This document shows positions 1 to 8,514 of a stretch of 64,000 nucleotides of DNA, one piece after another; the first letter of the stretch is position 1; each line of letters starts with the position of its first letter. Position numbers and translations under genes: made by a program. The notes beneath the pieces were generated by a model, which was given only the letters and a program-made list of their open reading frames with translations, was not told where the DNA came from and made no database searches. Source of the stretch: Lysinibacillus xylanilyticus (lineage in GTDB: Bacteria; Bacillota; Bacilli; Bacillales_A; Planococcaceae); contig NZ_MDDN01000006.1 of the NCBI RefSeq assembly GCF_001708185.1, forward strand, positions 62,001-126,000. Reading direction: 5' to 3'.

Positions 1-1
1 A

Positions 2-172
2 CGGTCAAAAGGTATGCCTGTGGTAAGTAAAAAGAATCGTTATCACTCGGGCTATCGTATAGCACGGACAAAAGTTGAGCTTGCATCTTATTTGCAGGAT
101 AAAGAGCTTTATATAGCTACGCATAAGAAAATCATTGAAGCCATGAGGGGAGCTGCAGAAACGATTTTTTAA
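2..172 (+). CDS. 3' end of an unidentified gene (56 residues)
   Basis: An open frame enters from the left edge and stops at TAA 170-172. The tail is basic and helical, ending in RGAAETIF. There is an internal ATG at 14, but no ribosome binding site is visible before it, so the frame is probably the end of a longer gene. I do not recognise the family. It precedes a phage-type replication gene in the same direction, so a small phage protein is the simplest guess. Confidence 0.45.
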   Translation, partial: RSKGMPVVSKKNRYHSGYRIARTKVELASYLQDKELYIATHKKIIEAMRGAAETIF

Positions 173-237
173 CCTCAATAATAACAAAGGTAGGAGGTGT
201 GTTTTATGACAGCTTCTAAGAATCGGGGTGAATAGTT

Positions 238-1087
238 TTGGAAATTGAAGGACGGCTAGTAGAAGGAGCATTTTTAGGTTTTTCACCTGTTTTAGCTAAA
301 ATAATCGGTTTGAATGAAGCCGTCTTTTTGAATCAACTTCACTATTGGAAGCAAAGATCGAAGAATGAGCGTGACGGTTTTGTATGGGTGTATAAGACGT
401 ATTTAGAGTGGCAACATGAGTTGCCATTTTGGTCTAATGCTACTATTCGCAGAGTAATTAGTAGTTTGGAAAAACAAGATTTATTGGTCAGTACGAGTGA
501 ATATAACAAGATGGGTATCGATAAAACAAAATGGTATCGGATTAATTACGAAAATCTAACAAATATCATGATTGCTCAAAATGAGCAATCCATGTATTCA
601 AGATGAGCAAACCAGTTGGTCAGAACGAGCAGACGAGTTGCTAACAATGAGCAATCAGACTGTTCAAATTGAGCACACCAATAACCATAGATTACTACAA
701 GATATTACTTCAGATAATACTACAGAGATTACGTCAAAAAATTTTAGAACAGAAAAGACAGACAGACAATCTTTTCACGCCCCTAGTATTACTAATAGCG
801 TAGATAGAGAAGAAAAGAAAAATAAAAAAACAGTCGTCGGTCAGTCTCTTTTTCGAAATGAGCAAATTGTAAGTATTGAAAAAGCAATACAATTCACATT
901 CGATAATGTTGACGAGCAAGTTTATAAAGAAATACCTGGATGGCTTGTATATTCTGATTACGATTCAATCATGACAGTATTGCAAGAAACTGCGCAGCTT
1001 GAAGAAATCCCTAAGAAGCTAAGTAGTCATATATTGAACATGTTGAATGAGAGGAAAAAGCAAGGTTCTACAGCAATGATTGGGTAA
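238..1087 (+). pseudogene. phage-type replication initiator, split by a frameshift
   Basis: The first frame (TTG 238, after GGGGTGA; stop 604-606) gives a winged-helix-like domain with LNQLHYWKQRSK and TIRRVISSLEKQDLL. This is the usual N-terminal half of Firmicute phage replication initiators. A second frame (opens at 572, stop 1087) carries the hydrophilic linker and a C-terminal domain. In relatives I know, the two halves form one protein, so a 1-base shift within 572-603 probably broke it. The second part could instead start by itself at ATG 581. The overlap coincides with a 22-bp iteron array (see separate entry), as in lambda O-type genes whose linker holds the origin. Family placement is from memory. 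Confidence 0.6.
582..676 (+). repeat. five 22-bp iterons inside the replication gene, probable origin
   Basis: The core TGAGCAA (with small variants) begins at 582, 604, 626, 648 and 670, exactly 22 bp apart. Variants are CGAGCAG at 626 and TGAGCAC at 670. Bases beyond the core are also partly conserved (TCAAGA, TCAGAA and TCAAAT near the unit ends). TTGCTCA-AAA-TGAGCAA at 572-588 makes a perfect inverted repeat at the left edge. An isolated TGAGCAA recurs at 859. Because 22 is not a multiple of 3, the repeat is not driven by protein sequence. Origin function is inference from the host gene. Confidence 0.7.
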
Positions 1088-1213
1088 AGTAGGTATAAAA
1101 GGTGTATAGCAAACTCGTAGAAGTGTTTTAGCTTTAAATTTGATAAGTGATAAAGATGAAAGTTAAAACTGCTTCTAGGGCTATTAAACGATGCTAGAAA
1201 GGGTGATAGGAAC

Positions 1214-1465
1214 ATGGGAGACGTAATAAATTTTCCTGATTTAGAAAACGTATGTATTCAAATTGAACGTACAGAGGCTTTTATACAGACTGCAAATGAA
1301 TTAAGCACATTCTTAAAAGCCTTACCTTTGAACAACGTTGATAACGATAAACTAGTGGAGTTAATGGTGAAACATGTGAAAGAAGCGGAAACAGGAGCAT
1401 TTTTACAAGGTTTTAGTATGGGCCATGAATTTAGCGAATATCAAGGGAATGAAGGTGATCTATAA
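1214..1465 (+). CDS. small phage-type hypothetical protein (83 aa)
   Basis: ATG 1214 follows AGGGTGATAG at a suitable distance. The product begins MGDVINFPDLENV and is acidic and helical, with no membrane segment or known motif that I can name. Its stop codon abuts the start of the ERCC4 nuclease gene, so the two are translated together. Short proteins beginning with a VINFP-like segment are common in Firmicute phage replication modules, but no function is known to me. Confidence 0.6.
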   Translation: MGDVINFPDLENVCIQIERTEAFIQTANELSTFLKALPLNNVDNDKLVELMVKHVKEAETGAFLQGFSMGHEFSEYQGNEGDL

Positions 1466-1987
1466 ATGATCACTAAATTCAAATACACAGACACGGAACT
1501 AAAAAAGCTCCTCTCGTCAATAGTGATACTCATTGATACGAGGGAGCAAGTGAATCAGCATATTATAAACTTTTTCCAAGTCAATAATATCCCATATACA
1601 GCTATAAAGCTAGATACAGGGGATTATAGTGCTATGATTCCGCAAAATTTCGAGCTGGGTATATACCGAGACACCTACTTTCCATTCACTGTGGAACGTA
1701 AGAACAGCATTGATGAATTGGCTAGTAGCATAAAAGAGGAGCGGTTTGAACATGAATTGATTCGCTCGCAAAAATCACACTTTACGCTTTTAGTTGAAGG
1801 TAGTTACTCGGACTTAGTGAATGGTAACTACAGAAGCCAATACAATCCGAAAGCATTACTCGCACGAATCAAAACATTTGAGGCACGTTACCGCTTCTCC
1901 ACAACCTTTTTGAATGATAGGCAATTAAGTGGTAACTGGATATACAACCATCTTTATTATCATGTTCGAGCAGCATTGAAAGGGTAG
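1466..1987 (+). CDS. ERCC4-type nuclease (173 aa)
   Basis: The product has the ERCC4/XPF nuclease pattern: ILIDTREQ (21-28), then TGDYSA (51-56) and VERKNSIDELA (76-86), which contains the catalytic ERKxxxD signature (E77-R78-K79, D83). These nucleases cut branched or single-stranded DNA junctions. A compact phage version next to a replication initiator suggests a role in phage replication or recombination. ATG 1466 follows the preceding TAA directly, with AAGGTGAT just upstream. Length and motifs look intact, unlike the initiator before it. Confidence 0.88.
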   Translation: MITKFKYTDTELKKLLSSIVILIDTREQVNQHIINFFQVNNIPYTAIKLDTGDYSAMIPQNFELGIYRDTYFPFTVERKNSIDELASSIKEERFEHELIRSQKSHFTLLVEGSYSDLVNGNYRSQYNPKALLARIKTFEARYRFSTTFLNDRQLSGNWIYNHLYYHVRAALKG

Positions 1988-2128
1988 AAAATTAGTGCTT
2001 TCCCGAAGGTGTGTCAAATTTGGCCTTCCTAAAAAGTAGTAATCGGACAAATCGGACATCATAAAAGATAAATCGTACTTTAGGAGCCCTTAAAAGAACC
2101 ATTCGGAGGCCATAAAAAGAAGAAACTA

Positions 2129-2407
2129 CTAAGAGTGTGGATGTTGTTTCAACCAATTTCTTAGAAATTCTTCTGTTTCTTTAGATGGCATAAGCCACTT
2201 AGTTCCAACTTTAAATTTAGGGAAATCCGGATGATAAAAGAATTGCTTGAGAACGAATGGTCTACTCATACATGTTCGACGGCATAACTCCTTTAAATCC
2301 CAGAACACTAACTCTGAATTGATTTCTTGAATATGCGCTTTGATTTCTTTTTGTACAAGACGTTCCATTTCAGCTTTGTCTATAGAAACAGTAATTATTG
2401 AGTTCAT
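2129..2407 (-). CDS. DUF771-family phage protein (92 aa)
   Basis: The C-terminal two thirds match the DUF771 pattern: WDLKELCRRTCMSRPFVLKQ, then HPDFPKF and GTKWLMPSKETEEFL. This looks like a small helix-turn-helix protein found in prophages. The start at 2407 (MNSIITV) is preferred over an upstream start because AAAGGAGAG lies 8 or so bases before it. It is transcribed against its neighbours, as expected for a regulatory or excision-related phage gene. The biochemical role of DUF771 is unknown. Confidence 0.75.
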   Translation of the reverse strand: MNSIITVSIDKAEMERLVQKEIKAHIQEINSELVFWDLKELCRRTCMSRPFVLKQFFYHPDFPKFKVGTKWLMPSKETEEFLRNWLKQHPHS

Positions 2408-2589
2408 AATTGTATCTCTCCTTTGGTAGAAAAAATTTATAGTTTTATTGTAGTACAACATAATTTCGCTGCATTACTTCAATAAAAGTTTGCGAAGTAT
2501 TGCAAAACGTTGCGATTATTACGGTTTCAATCGGCACGTAAAAAGTCAGGACATGGTTTTTATTCGTATTCGGCGAAGGGGGTTGTACT

Positions 2590-2886
2590 TTGAATCTTAA
2601 ATACGATTGGGATTGGATGAGGGAATATTATGCACGCTCTCAGATAAATAGCCGTCCATCGTTAAAGGACGTTTCTGAGCTCTTTGGTGTACCTTATCAA
2701 ACTGTTAGGAGAATAGCAGCGAAAGAAAACTGGATAGGCGATGTAGCAGTATGTCGATGCGCTGAATTGATCAAGTATTTTCACGATACTGAATACCAGG
2801 AACAATATTTGAAATTGGCGATACCGCTTGCACATCGAAATTATGAGAAATTGGAAGAAATGCAACGATTCGATGATTGGTTTTGA
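2590..2886 (+). CDS. helix-turn-helix protein, terminase-small-subunit-like N-terminus (98 aa)
   Basis: TTG 2590 follows GAAGGGGG. The segment SLKDVSELFGVPYQTVRRIA is a clear helix-turn-helix, followed by WIGDV, the arrangement seen at the N-terminus of some phage terminase small subunits. The protein ends soon after, at about half the usual length, so it is either a stand-alone DNA-binding protein or a truncated terminase gene. I cannot decide between these. Confidence 0.55.
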   Translation: MNLKYDWDWMREYYARSQINSRPSLKDVSELFGVPYQTVRRIAAKENWIGDVAVCRCAELIKYFHDTEYQEQYLKLAIPLAHRNYEKLEEMQRFDDWF

Positions 2887-3384
2887 AAGCTACAAATGAT
2901 GAGGTATTGATTGGTAACGTTACTAAATAGCGTTCCTTTTGAAAGCTACAAAAGCTCAGATAAATTACGTTTTCGATGCATTGGACATGTTGAGAAATGT
3001 TAAGGTTGCAACGATTCCAAAACGGAACTCAATTCACTTACCAAACGGAACACGACAGTAAGGAAACGTAAAGGTATTTGTGATGTTTGAGCCTTGCAAA
3101 ACCTAATATTTTACGGAGTACTCCATTGCAGTACTCCAAACATTTCGTTGTAGTACAAAATTGTATAACCATAGAAAAACAGCTACTTCATAGCGTTATT
3201 TTGAGAGTTGATTGGAACGTTCCAAAACAAAACACAAATACTTTTCCAAAACAAACAAACCCCAAGAAAACCCATGAATTAGAACAAAAAGTATGCATCC
3301 AAAAGTGTGCATATCCAAGAAAAAAGGATGCAACCTTTTCGTGCGATGGTTGCAATGTTTGAAAAATGAGAGGAGGAAAACATA
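2887..3384. other. 498-bp gap with short direct repeats, no convincing gene
   Basis: The 16-mer TTTTGAAAGCTACAAA occurs at 2881-2896 and again at 2937-2952. ATGTTGAGAAATGTTAAGGT at 2987-3006 has a close relative (ATGCTGAAAAATGCTAAGGT) at 4115-4134 and a shorter one near 4199-4216. A 91-codon frame at 3087-3362 has no ribosome binding site and an unnatural composition, so I did not call it. The repeats may be binding sites for a phage regulator (inference). Confidence 0.5.
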
Positions 3385-3993
3385 GTGGACATCAAAACAG
3401 AGAAATGGCTCGATTATGAAATTCGTTTTGTGGAAATTGAAGGTGAGTGGTGGGGAATTGCTAAAGATATAGCCGATGCCCTTTGTTACAGTAGTACAGC
3501 TGCTATGACAAGACACTTAAAAAGTAAATTTCTTACACATGTCAAATTGACTGGTATGAATCAGAAGTTTACAGCAATATCCGAACAAGGGATTTACAAA
3601 GCGATAACTCGATCACAAAGACCTGAAGCAGAAGCATTTGAAGATTGGCTATTTGAAGTAGTTAAAACACTTCGCCAGTCGTCAGGGTTAGAAGGTTTTC
3701 AAATCTTTAGGATGCTAGACAAAGTGCATCAAAAGGAAACGATGGCTAAGTTGCAACAATCATTGCTAGAACCAACAACGGTGAGCTTTATAAAAGCAAA
3801 CACAATTGCTAACAAAGCTGTTTCTAGTCGCCATGGACACGCGAAATCTCTAAAGAAAAATCAGATGACACCTGAGATGTTAATTGAACGAGAGCCGATC
3901 TTAGCTGATACAGTTGATTTAATGATCGCAAAAGAGAAATTCCGACTTGATTTGTCAGTTAGTAAGAAAGTGTATGAAAAGTATGTTCATTAA
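3385..3993 (+). CDS. BRO-N domain phage antirepressor-like protein (202 aa)
   Basis: GTG 3385 follows AGGAGG. Residues about 10-100 form a BRO-N domain: EGEWWGIAKDIADALCYS, a helix with TRHLKSKF, then ISEQGIYKAITRSQRPEAE, FEDWLFEVVKTLRQ. These features are typical of phage antirepressors and Rha-like regulators. The C-terminal half is helical and basic, and differs from the common ANT/KilA-C domains. It probably antagonises or replaces a phage repressor, but the target is unknown. The reading frame looks intact. Confidence 0.85.
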   Translation: MDIKTEKWLDYEIRFVEIEGEWWGIAKDIADALCYSSTAAMTRHLKSKFLTHVKLTGMNQKFTAISEQGIYKAITRSQRPEAEAFEDWLFEVVKTLRQSSGLEGFQIFRMLDKVHQKETMAKLQQSLLEPTTVSFIKANTIANKAVSSRHGHAKSLKKNQMTPEMLIEREPILADTVDLMIAKEKFRLDLSVSKKVYEKYVH

Positions 3994-4245
3994 CAAGCAG
4001 CAAAGCTTATTAATATGTGATTAAAAACAAACAAATACATGAATTCAAACAAAAATAGTGTGTATCTAGAATGCAACCATGCTAACTTTTGCTAACGTTT
4101 TTTTCGTATTAAGGATGCTGAAAAATGCTAAGGTATATCGCTTGTAGAAGGCTAATAACCGCTTCGAAGATGTTGGCTTTTGTTGGCAACCCACTAAAAT
4201 GTTGGAAAATGTAGGTGTACTGTATATACGGGATGGTGAAAGATA

Positions 4246-4677
4246 TTGACCCTAGACGAACTAAAACGACTTTTCAAAAAGCAAATACCAGCTGCTTATG
4301 AATCGCTAAAAGAAGCAGAAACAATGCCAGAAGGTGAGGTGAAGCGTTATAAAATATCGGCTGCTATCGAGGTGATTGAAAAGGCACAAGATTTACTGGC
4401 AAGTTGCTGGGATGAATTGAAATTTAAGGACGAGCTTATTTTAGCCCATAGACTTGATAATGTGCCAAGAGAGCGTACAGCTATGGTTTTCTACGACTAC
4501 GTTCAAACCGAGCCTACAAGGGCTATCAATAACTTAAAAGCATTAGAGGATTTAGCATACAAGAAACTGCATAAGCTTCTAAACTCTCAGGAAGTCCGTT
4601 CAGAAGATTTATCAAACACTACACAACAAAGTATGGTTGACCGCTTAAAAGCAAGAGAACAACGAATGAAAGGGTGA
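4246..4677 (+). CDS. hypothetical helical protein (143 aa)
   Basis: The frame starts at TTG 4246 after a weak GGTGAAAG and ends 4 bases before the next gene, so the two form a unit. The product is acidic and almost wholly helical (ISAAIEVIEKAQDLLASCW), with no signal peptide, membrane segment or motif I recognise. An ATGTTGGAAAATGTAGGT repeat lies at 4199-4216 just upstream. Its position in a phage-like cluster is the only clue to function. Confidence 0.55.
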   Translation: MTLDELKRLFKKQIPAAYESLKEAETMPEGEVKRYKISAAIEVIEKAQDLLASCWDELKFKDELILAHRLDNVPRERTAMVFYDYVQTEPTRAINNLKALEDLAYKKLHKLLNSQEVRSEDLSNTTQQSMVDRLKAREQRMKG

Positions 4678-4681
4678 TAGC

Positions 4682-5311
4682 ATGCTTACAGACAGCCAAT
4701 TTTGGGCGTACTTACATGCACAACAAGAATTAGAAGAAATCGAACGAGTATATCAAGTGGAGCGACAGGAAGCTTATGGAGGTATTGCTCCAACGATAAC
4801 AGGTTTCGATTATGGTAGCGGGCGCATTTACAAATTGGCGTGTCATGTTGAAGAGTATACTATTTATCTGGTGGAGCTTTATGAAAAACGAAATCAACGC
4901 ATGGAAAAAGTGAAAAAGCGTGTGGAAGTATTAGAAGAAGCGGTTTCCCTTCTCTATGATGACGAGCGAGCACAATATGAGACTTGGAAAGCAAATCCTG
5001 TTGAATTATACCCTGATGTATTAAAAACGCTTAGAGAGTGTGTGAGCTTTGTTTTAGAACGTGACCAAATAAAAGAAGAGGCTCATGAATTGTCGGTTAC
5101 TGAATGGGATGCTCAGGTAGAAAAAATGAAAGAAGATGAGTTGCTTTCAGATTACTGGGATCGTGATGGTTTATTTGACGAGGAGATTAAGAAGCGGCGA
5201 GAAAAAGAAAAACAGTATGGCCGAGTCGATTTATCTGAAAGAGCGTTACAAAACTTTGCTGATAAGTTTACGATCAAAGACCGCTTCCAAAAGGCAGCAG
5301 CGTGTTATTAG
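4682..5311 (+). CDS. hypothetical coiled-coil protein (209 aa)
   Basis: ATG 4682 lies 4 bases after the stop of the previous gene, with AGGGTGATAG overlapping that stop. The product is rich in charged residues, with a likely coiled coil around residues 65-95 (RMEKVKKRVEVLEEAVSLL). An aromatic/glycine patch (TGFDYGSGRIYK) lies near residue 42. It has no detectable enzyme motif. It is probably co-transcribed with the J-domain-like gene downstream. I do not recognise the family. Confidence 0.6.
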   Translation: MLTDSQFWAYLHAQQELEEIERVYQVERQEAYGGIAPTITGFDYGSGRIYKLACHVEEYTIYLVELYEKRNQRMEKVKKRVEVLEEAVSLLYDDERAQYETWKANPVELYPDVLKTLRECVSFVLERDQIKEEAHELSVTEWDAQVEKMKEDELLSDYWDRDGLFDEEIKKRREKEKQYGRVDLSERALQNFADKFTIKDRFQKAAACY

Positions 5312-5365
5312 TTGTGTAGGTACTCTATACATTTTGAAAGTAACTACATAGAAAGGAGAAGATAC

Positions 5366-6187
5366 ATGTTTTGTGTCATTCAGAAAATACAAAAGAAGAA
5401 GCAGGATCCGTATGGCACACGTAAAGAAATTATTGTTAGTGAGACAACATTTGGCTTTGCTGGCGAAGAACCTAAGACGTCATACGGTTACACATACAGC
5501 GATGAACGATTTGAAAGGCCTGTATTAGATGCCTATAAAATTAGTATACATCACAGCTACCGAGAGAATGGCAAAGTGAAAAAGAAACAATGGGTTATCT
5601 GCACAATGGGCTACTATGATTTCATAGATTTCTGGTATGGCGATCATTATATTAGTCGTGCTTTAGAGGAGAAATTAAATGAAATGGGTATTGATGAAGA
5701 TACCTTTCATGAAATGATTAACGCTAAGTTGGAACCACTAGTAGAACAAATTGAATTGGAGTTTCAACAGACAGAAGAGTATAGGGTTAAGAAAGAACAA
5801 GAAGCGATTCTTAGGGCACATAGAGAAGCAGAGGCAGCATTTGAAAGAGTATATGGTCAGGGCGAATACAGGTATTGCTATGACATATTTGGTACATTGC
5901 AAAATCCAGCTTACTTAGAGGAGCTAAAGGTTAAGAAAAAGGTACAAGAAGAATATAAAAGACGTAGTGAGGAAGCATTCGAGCGTAACTACGAAAAGTA
6001 TTATAGCGGAAGCGGTGGTGGTAGTAGTTACTCAGCCGCTTCATCTAGTAACTACAACGAAGATGAAAAGAAGATGCTACATGAAATCTATAGAATGGTA
6101 TCCAAGAAGTTTCATCCTGATGTATGCGGTGATGACGGTAGTAAGATGAAATTCTTAACAAAATTAAAAGAACAGTGGGGGCTGTGA
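5366..6187 (+). CDS. J-domain-like protein with C-terminal HPD motif (273 aa)
   Basis: ATG 5366 is chosen because AAAGGAG lies just upstream; an upstream in-frame start at 5312 lacks one. After a 200-residue domain of unknown type rich in charged residues and a Gly/Ser linker (SGSGGGSSYSAASSS), the C-terminus reads EIYRMVSKKFHPDVCGDD, with the HPD tripeptide near residue 251. That is the helix II-loop of a DnaJ J-domain, which stimulates Hsp70 ATPase. The usual J-domain sits N-terminally; here it is C-terminal and short, so activity is uncertain. A factor-independent terminator at 6291-6321 follows. Confidence 0.68.
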   Translation: MFCVIQKIQKKKQDPYGTRKEIIVSETTFGFAGEEPKTSYGYTYSDERFERPVLDAYKISIHHSYRENGKVKKKQWVICTMGYYDFIDFWYGDHYISRALEEKLNEMGIDEDTFHEMINAKLEPLVEQIELEFQQTEEYRVKKEQEAILRAHREAEAAFERVYGQGEYRYCYDIFGTLQNPAYLEELKVKKKVQEEYKRRSEEAFERNYEKYYSGSGGGSSYSAASSSNYNEDEKKMLHEIYRMVSKKFHPDVCGDDGSKMKFLTKLKEQWGL

Positions 6188-6290
6188 AGGAGGACGGAAT
6201 TTGTTCACTTTTTTACTTAAACAAACTAACAAAGGCTCTACCACGAGTCACAAATGAGCTCTCGAAAATTAAATATTACTGCAGTAGACG

Positions 6291-6321
6291 AGCCTTATCC
6301 CTAGCACGGTAAGGCTTTTTT
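6291..6321 (+). terminator. terminator after the J-domain-like gene
   Basis: AGCCTTA (6291-6297) pairs with TAAGGCT (6310-6316) and is followed by a run of T. Confidence 0.75.
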
Positions 6322-6488
6322 ATATCAAAATATTATTGAAGTTATTGCTATATATACAATAATTGGTTCGGAATTAAAGGGAATTCTACTGTTACATGGT
6401 ATAAAATACATATATTTGTTTTATAGGTATAACTATACAATTTTGTGTGGTAAAATATGTTTGTAGTATATTAAAGGAGGAATTTTTT

Positions 6489-6929
6489 ATGAAAAAAAGT
6501 TTATTTTTAGTCCCTGCTGTAGCATTTGGTATTTTTGCTGGAGTATCCAATGAAGCATCAGCTCAAGAAGTAGATCTTGAATCTCCAGGTGTTGATGTGC
6601 TTGATCAAGCGATTTCTGCTAGTAGTGTTTATGAGAATGCTCCTACGATTGAAAACGGAAAACATGTAAAGAGTCAAACAAGTAATACATACCCTGTTCA
6701 ACGTTACAAATTTTACTATGATGGAAGTGATGGATATGCAGCTATTTTATTCCATCCGGATGGGAATCAAAAATTAAACGTTTTAAATGGTAACTTAATA
6801 AAAGTTAATAATAGTTATGATACATCTGCTTCTAATTTAACTTATGGATGGAACTATGTAGAAATTATCCAAACGGCTCCAGGAAAAACATCTACTCAAC
6901 CATTTGAGTTTGCAATTGGTTGGAACTAA
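6489..6929 (+). CDS. secreted protein of unknown function (146 aa)
   Basis: ATG 6489 follows AAAGGAGGA. The N-terminus MKKSLFLVPAVAFGIFAG is a signal peptide with a probable cleavage after EASA (about residue 25). The mature part is small, with aromatic-rich segments (YKFYYDGSDGYAAILF and YGWNYVEI) suggesting a compact beta domain. No cysteines and no wall-anchor signal are present, so it is likely released. A strong terminator follows at once, so it is a single-gene unit, possibly a lysogenic-conversion cargo gene. The family is not recognised. Confidence 0.75.
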   Translation: MKKSLFLVPAVAFGIFAGVSNEASAQEVDLESPGVDVLDQAISASSVYENAPTIENGKHVKSQTSNTYPVQRYKFYYDGSDGYAAILFHPDGNQKLNVLNGNLIKVNNSYDTSASNLTYGWNYVEIIQTAPGKTSTQPFEFAIGWN

Positions 6930-6935
6930 TAATTT

Positions 6936-6961
6936 AAAGCACCTATTTTGGTGCTTTTTTC
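6936..6961 (+). terminator. terminator of the secreted-protein gene
   Basis: AAAGCACC (6936-6943), loop TATTTT, GGTGCTTTTTT (6950-6960). Confidence 0.9.
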
Positions 6962-7101
6962 TTTGAAAACTGCATCAAACAGCCAATTGGAGAATGTGCA
7001 AAATGCAAATAGAGGGCTGAGTTTAGTGTGTTTTTGAGAGCAAAAAGTCATTACATATATTTCATTTATTGGTTTATTATTAAAATGAAGGAGATGATAA
7101 T

Positions 7102-7680
7102 ATGAGTTTTATTTCAGTGGTTGCTATGGAGAATTTTGTTACGGTAGTGGCTGATAGTAGACAAATTAATTCAGAAACGAAAGAAGTAATAAGTGAAGAT
7201 TTCTTAAAAGTAAGAGGAATTAACGATAAACAATTTATCGCTTGTACTGGCAATGTAGGGGTTGCCGAAGCCCTTTTTAGTAAGTTTTCAGGCGATTTAT
7301 TTTATGATTTAAAAAATAACGCTGAGTTAATTCGTGATGAACTTGTTAAAAAAATAGATTTAAAAATTGCGAAATGCCAAGTAGTGTTAGGAGGCAGAAG
7401 CCATCTAAACGAAATTGTGCTTTACACATTTTCTAACGATCCGACTCTCACGGTTGTTGAATATAAGCCTAAAGCAAGTGATTTATCATATATCACGTTA
7501 TCTAGTGATGAATTGATGAATAAAGGTTTTGATGCAAATGATACATTTGAAAAGATCTATCGGGATAGAAACATACAATCTATAGAAGATGTAATCATGG
7601 TTCAAACGGAGTTAAATGATATTGTATCGGATCTAGATATATCAGTTAATAAAGAAAAAAATATTTTGAAAATAACGTAA
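7102..7680 (+). CDS. hypothetical protein with proteasome/HslV-like N-terminus (192 aa)
   Basis: ATG 7102 follows AAGGAGATGATA. The opening MSFISVVAMENFVTVVADSR, then KVRGINDKQFIACTGNVGVAEAL, has the strand-turn-strand layout of Ntn-hydrolase proteasome beta/HslV subunits (AVxxxxGVVxAxDSR, then a GxxG helix start). If Met1 is removed, Ser2 would sit where the catalytic N-terminal Thr/Ser lies. This is pattern recognition rather than proof; no function is known. It is flanked by terminators, so it is monocistronic. Confidence 0.6.
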   Translation: MSFISVVAMENFVTVVADSRQINSETKEVISEDFLKVRGINDKQFIACTGNVGVAEALFSKFSGDLFYDLKNNAELIRDELVKKIDLKIAKCQVVLGGRSHLNEIVLYTFSNDPTLTVVEYKPKASDLSYITLSSDELMNKGFDANDTFEKIYRDRNIQSIEDVIMVQTELNDIVSDLDISVNKEKNILKIT

Positions 7681-7706
7681 ACCACATTTTTGTATGTGGT
7701 TTTTTA
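7681..7706 (+). terminator. terminator
   Basis: ACCACAT (7681-7687) pairs with ATGTGGT (7694-7700), followed by a T-run. Confidence 0.88.
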
Positions 7707-7741
7707 TTTTGATTAAAATAAGCAACTAGCATAATGGGGTG

Positions 7742-8020
7742 ATGCCATTGATTGAACATAAACTGACAATTAAACAACAGAACTTTGCTGATTTCTATAT
7801 CGAGTTAGGGAATGCTACACAAGCTTATTTAAAGGCATGCCCAAACGTGAAGAAGGAGAGTACGGCGAAGGCAGCTGCAAGCATAATGTTAACTAATGTT
7901 AACCTGAAAGCTTATATAGATGACCGTATGGAGGAATTGAAGTCTGAACGTATATCTGAGACACCACTTCGAAATTTTCGAAGTTGTTTAGCTGTATTCT
8001 CAGAAATGGGGAGACCATAA
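7742..8020 (+). pseudogene. truncated phage terminase small subunit
   Basis: The first 70 or so residues follow the Terminase_2 (TerS) pattern: LTIKQQNFADFYIELGNATQ, AYLKACPN, then STAKAAASIMLTN and AYIDDRMEEL. The normal continuation that binds DNA packaging partners is replaced by an unrelated tail ending at 8020, so the gene looks cut by a deletion. The GTG 7739/ATG 7742 start has GGGGTGATG. A second, shorter TerS copy with the same upstream sequence (AAGCAACTAGCATAA) lies at 16597. No large terminase subunit is in the window. Confidence 0.72.
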
Positions 8021-8514
8021 GTTTGTGGGACAGGATGAAAGTTCAACTACGGACAAATCAACAGTAGTTGAAAAAGGGATTCATTAAATTGATGATTGTC
8101 TGACTTTAATAATATGTTCAATATTGTAGAAAAAAGTTATGAATTGTATATTAAAGTTGAAACTTAATTAAGTTATTTGGTAAAAAGCCATTAAGTACAA
8201 TTAAGCTACCGAGTGGTCTTTCTAGTTTCGCCACACAACATATTTTAATTAAAAGGTTTTAATTTTCTCGTTTTAGGGTATTTTTTTAATAGCTTTGGGT
8301 ATATTGCTACCGCCTGTGACAAAATAAATTAAATTTTTTCATTTTTTAATGATTAACATAAAAAAATAATGAAAAAAGTTTAAGGTGATGCTATATTAAA
8401 TTGAAAAATTAAAGAATGGAGTGAAAGTATGAATCCAGCTAAGGAGTTTGTTGGATATAGAAAATACTAAAATTGGATGCAAGGTTTATTTAACATTAAT
8501 AAGGAGGATTTAAC
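8021..8514. other. 494-bp gap, remnants only
   Basis: A short open tail (HKFVGQDESSTTDKS...) runs from 8018 to about 8087 and shares CATAAGTTTGTGG with 12243-12255, so both look like ends of lost phage genes. A 13-residue frame (MNPAKEFVGYRKY) with GGAGTGAAAGT begins at 8429; it may be a gene stub. Otherwise AT-rich sequence with no gene. Confidence 0.4.

Noticed and set aside
3087-3362. 91-codon frame before the BRO-N gene
   Set aside because: No ribosome binding site and low-complexity Lys/Gln/Thr-rich composition typical of AT-rich noncoding DNA.
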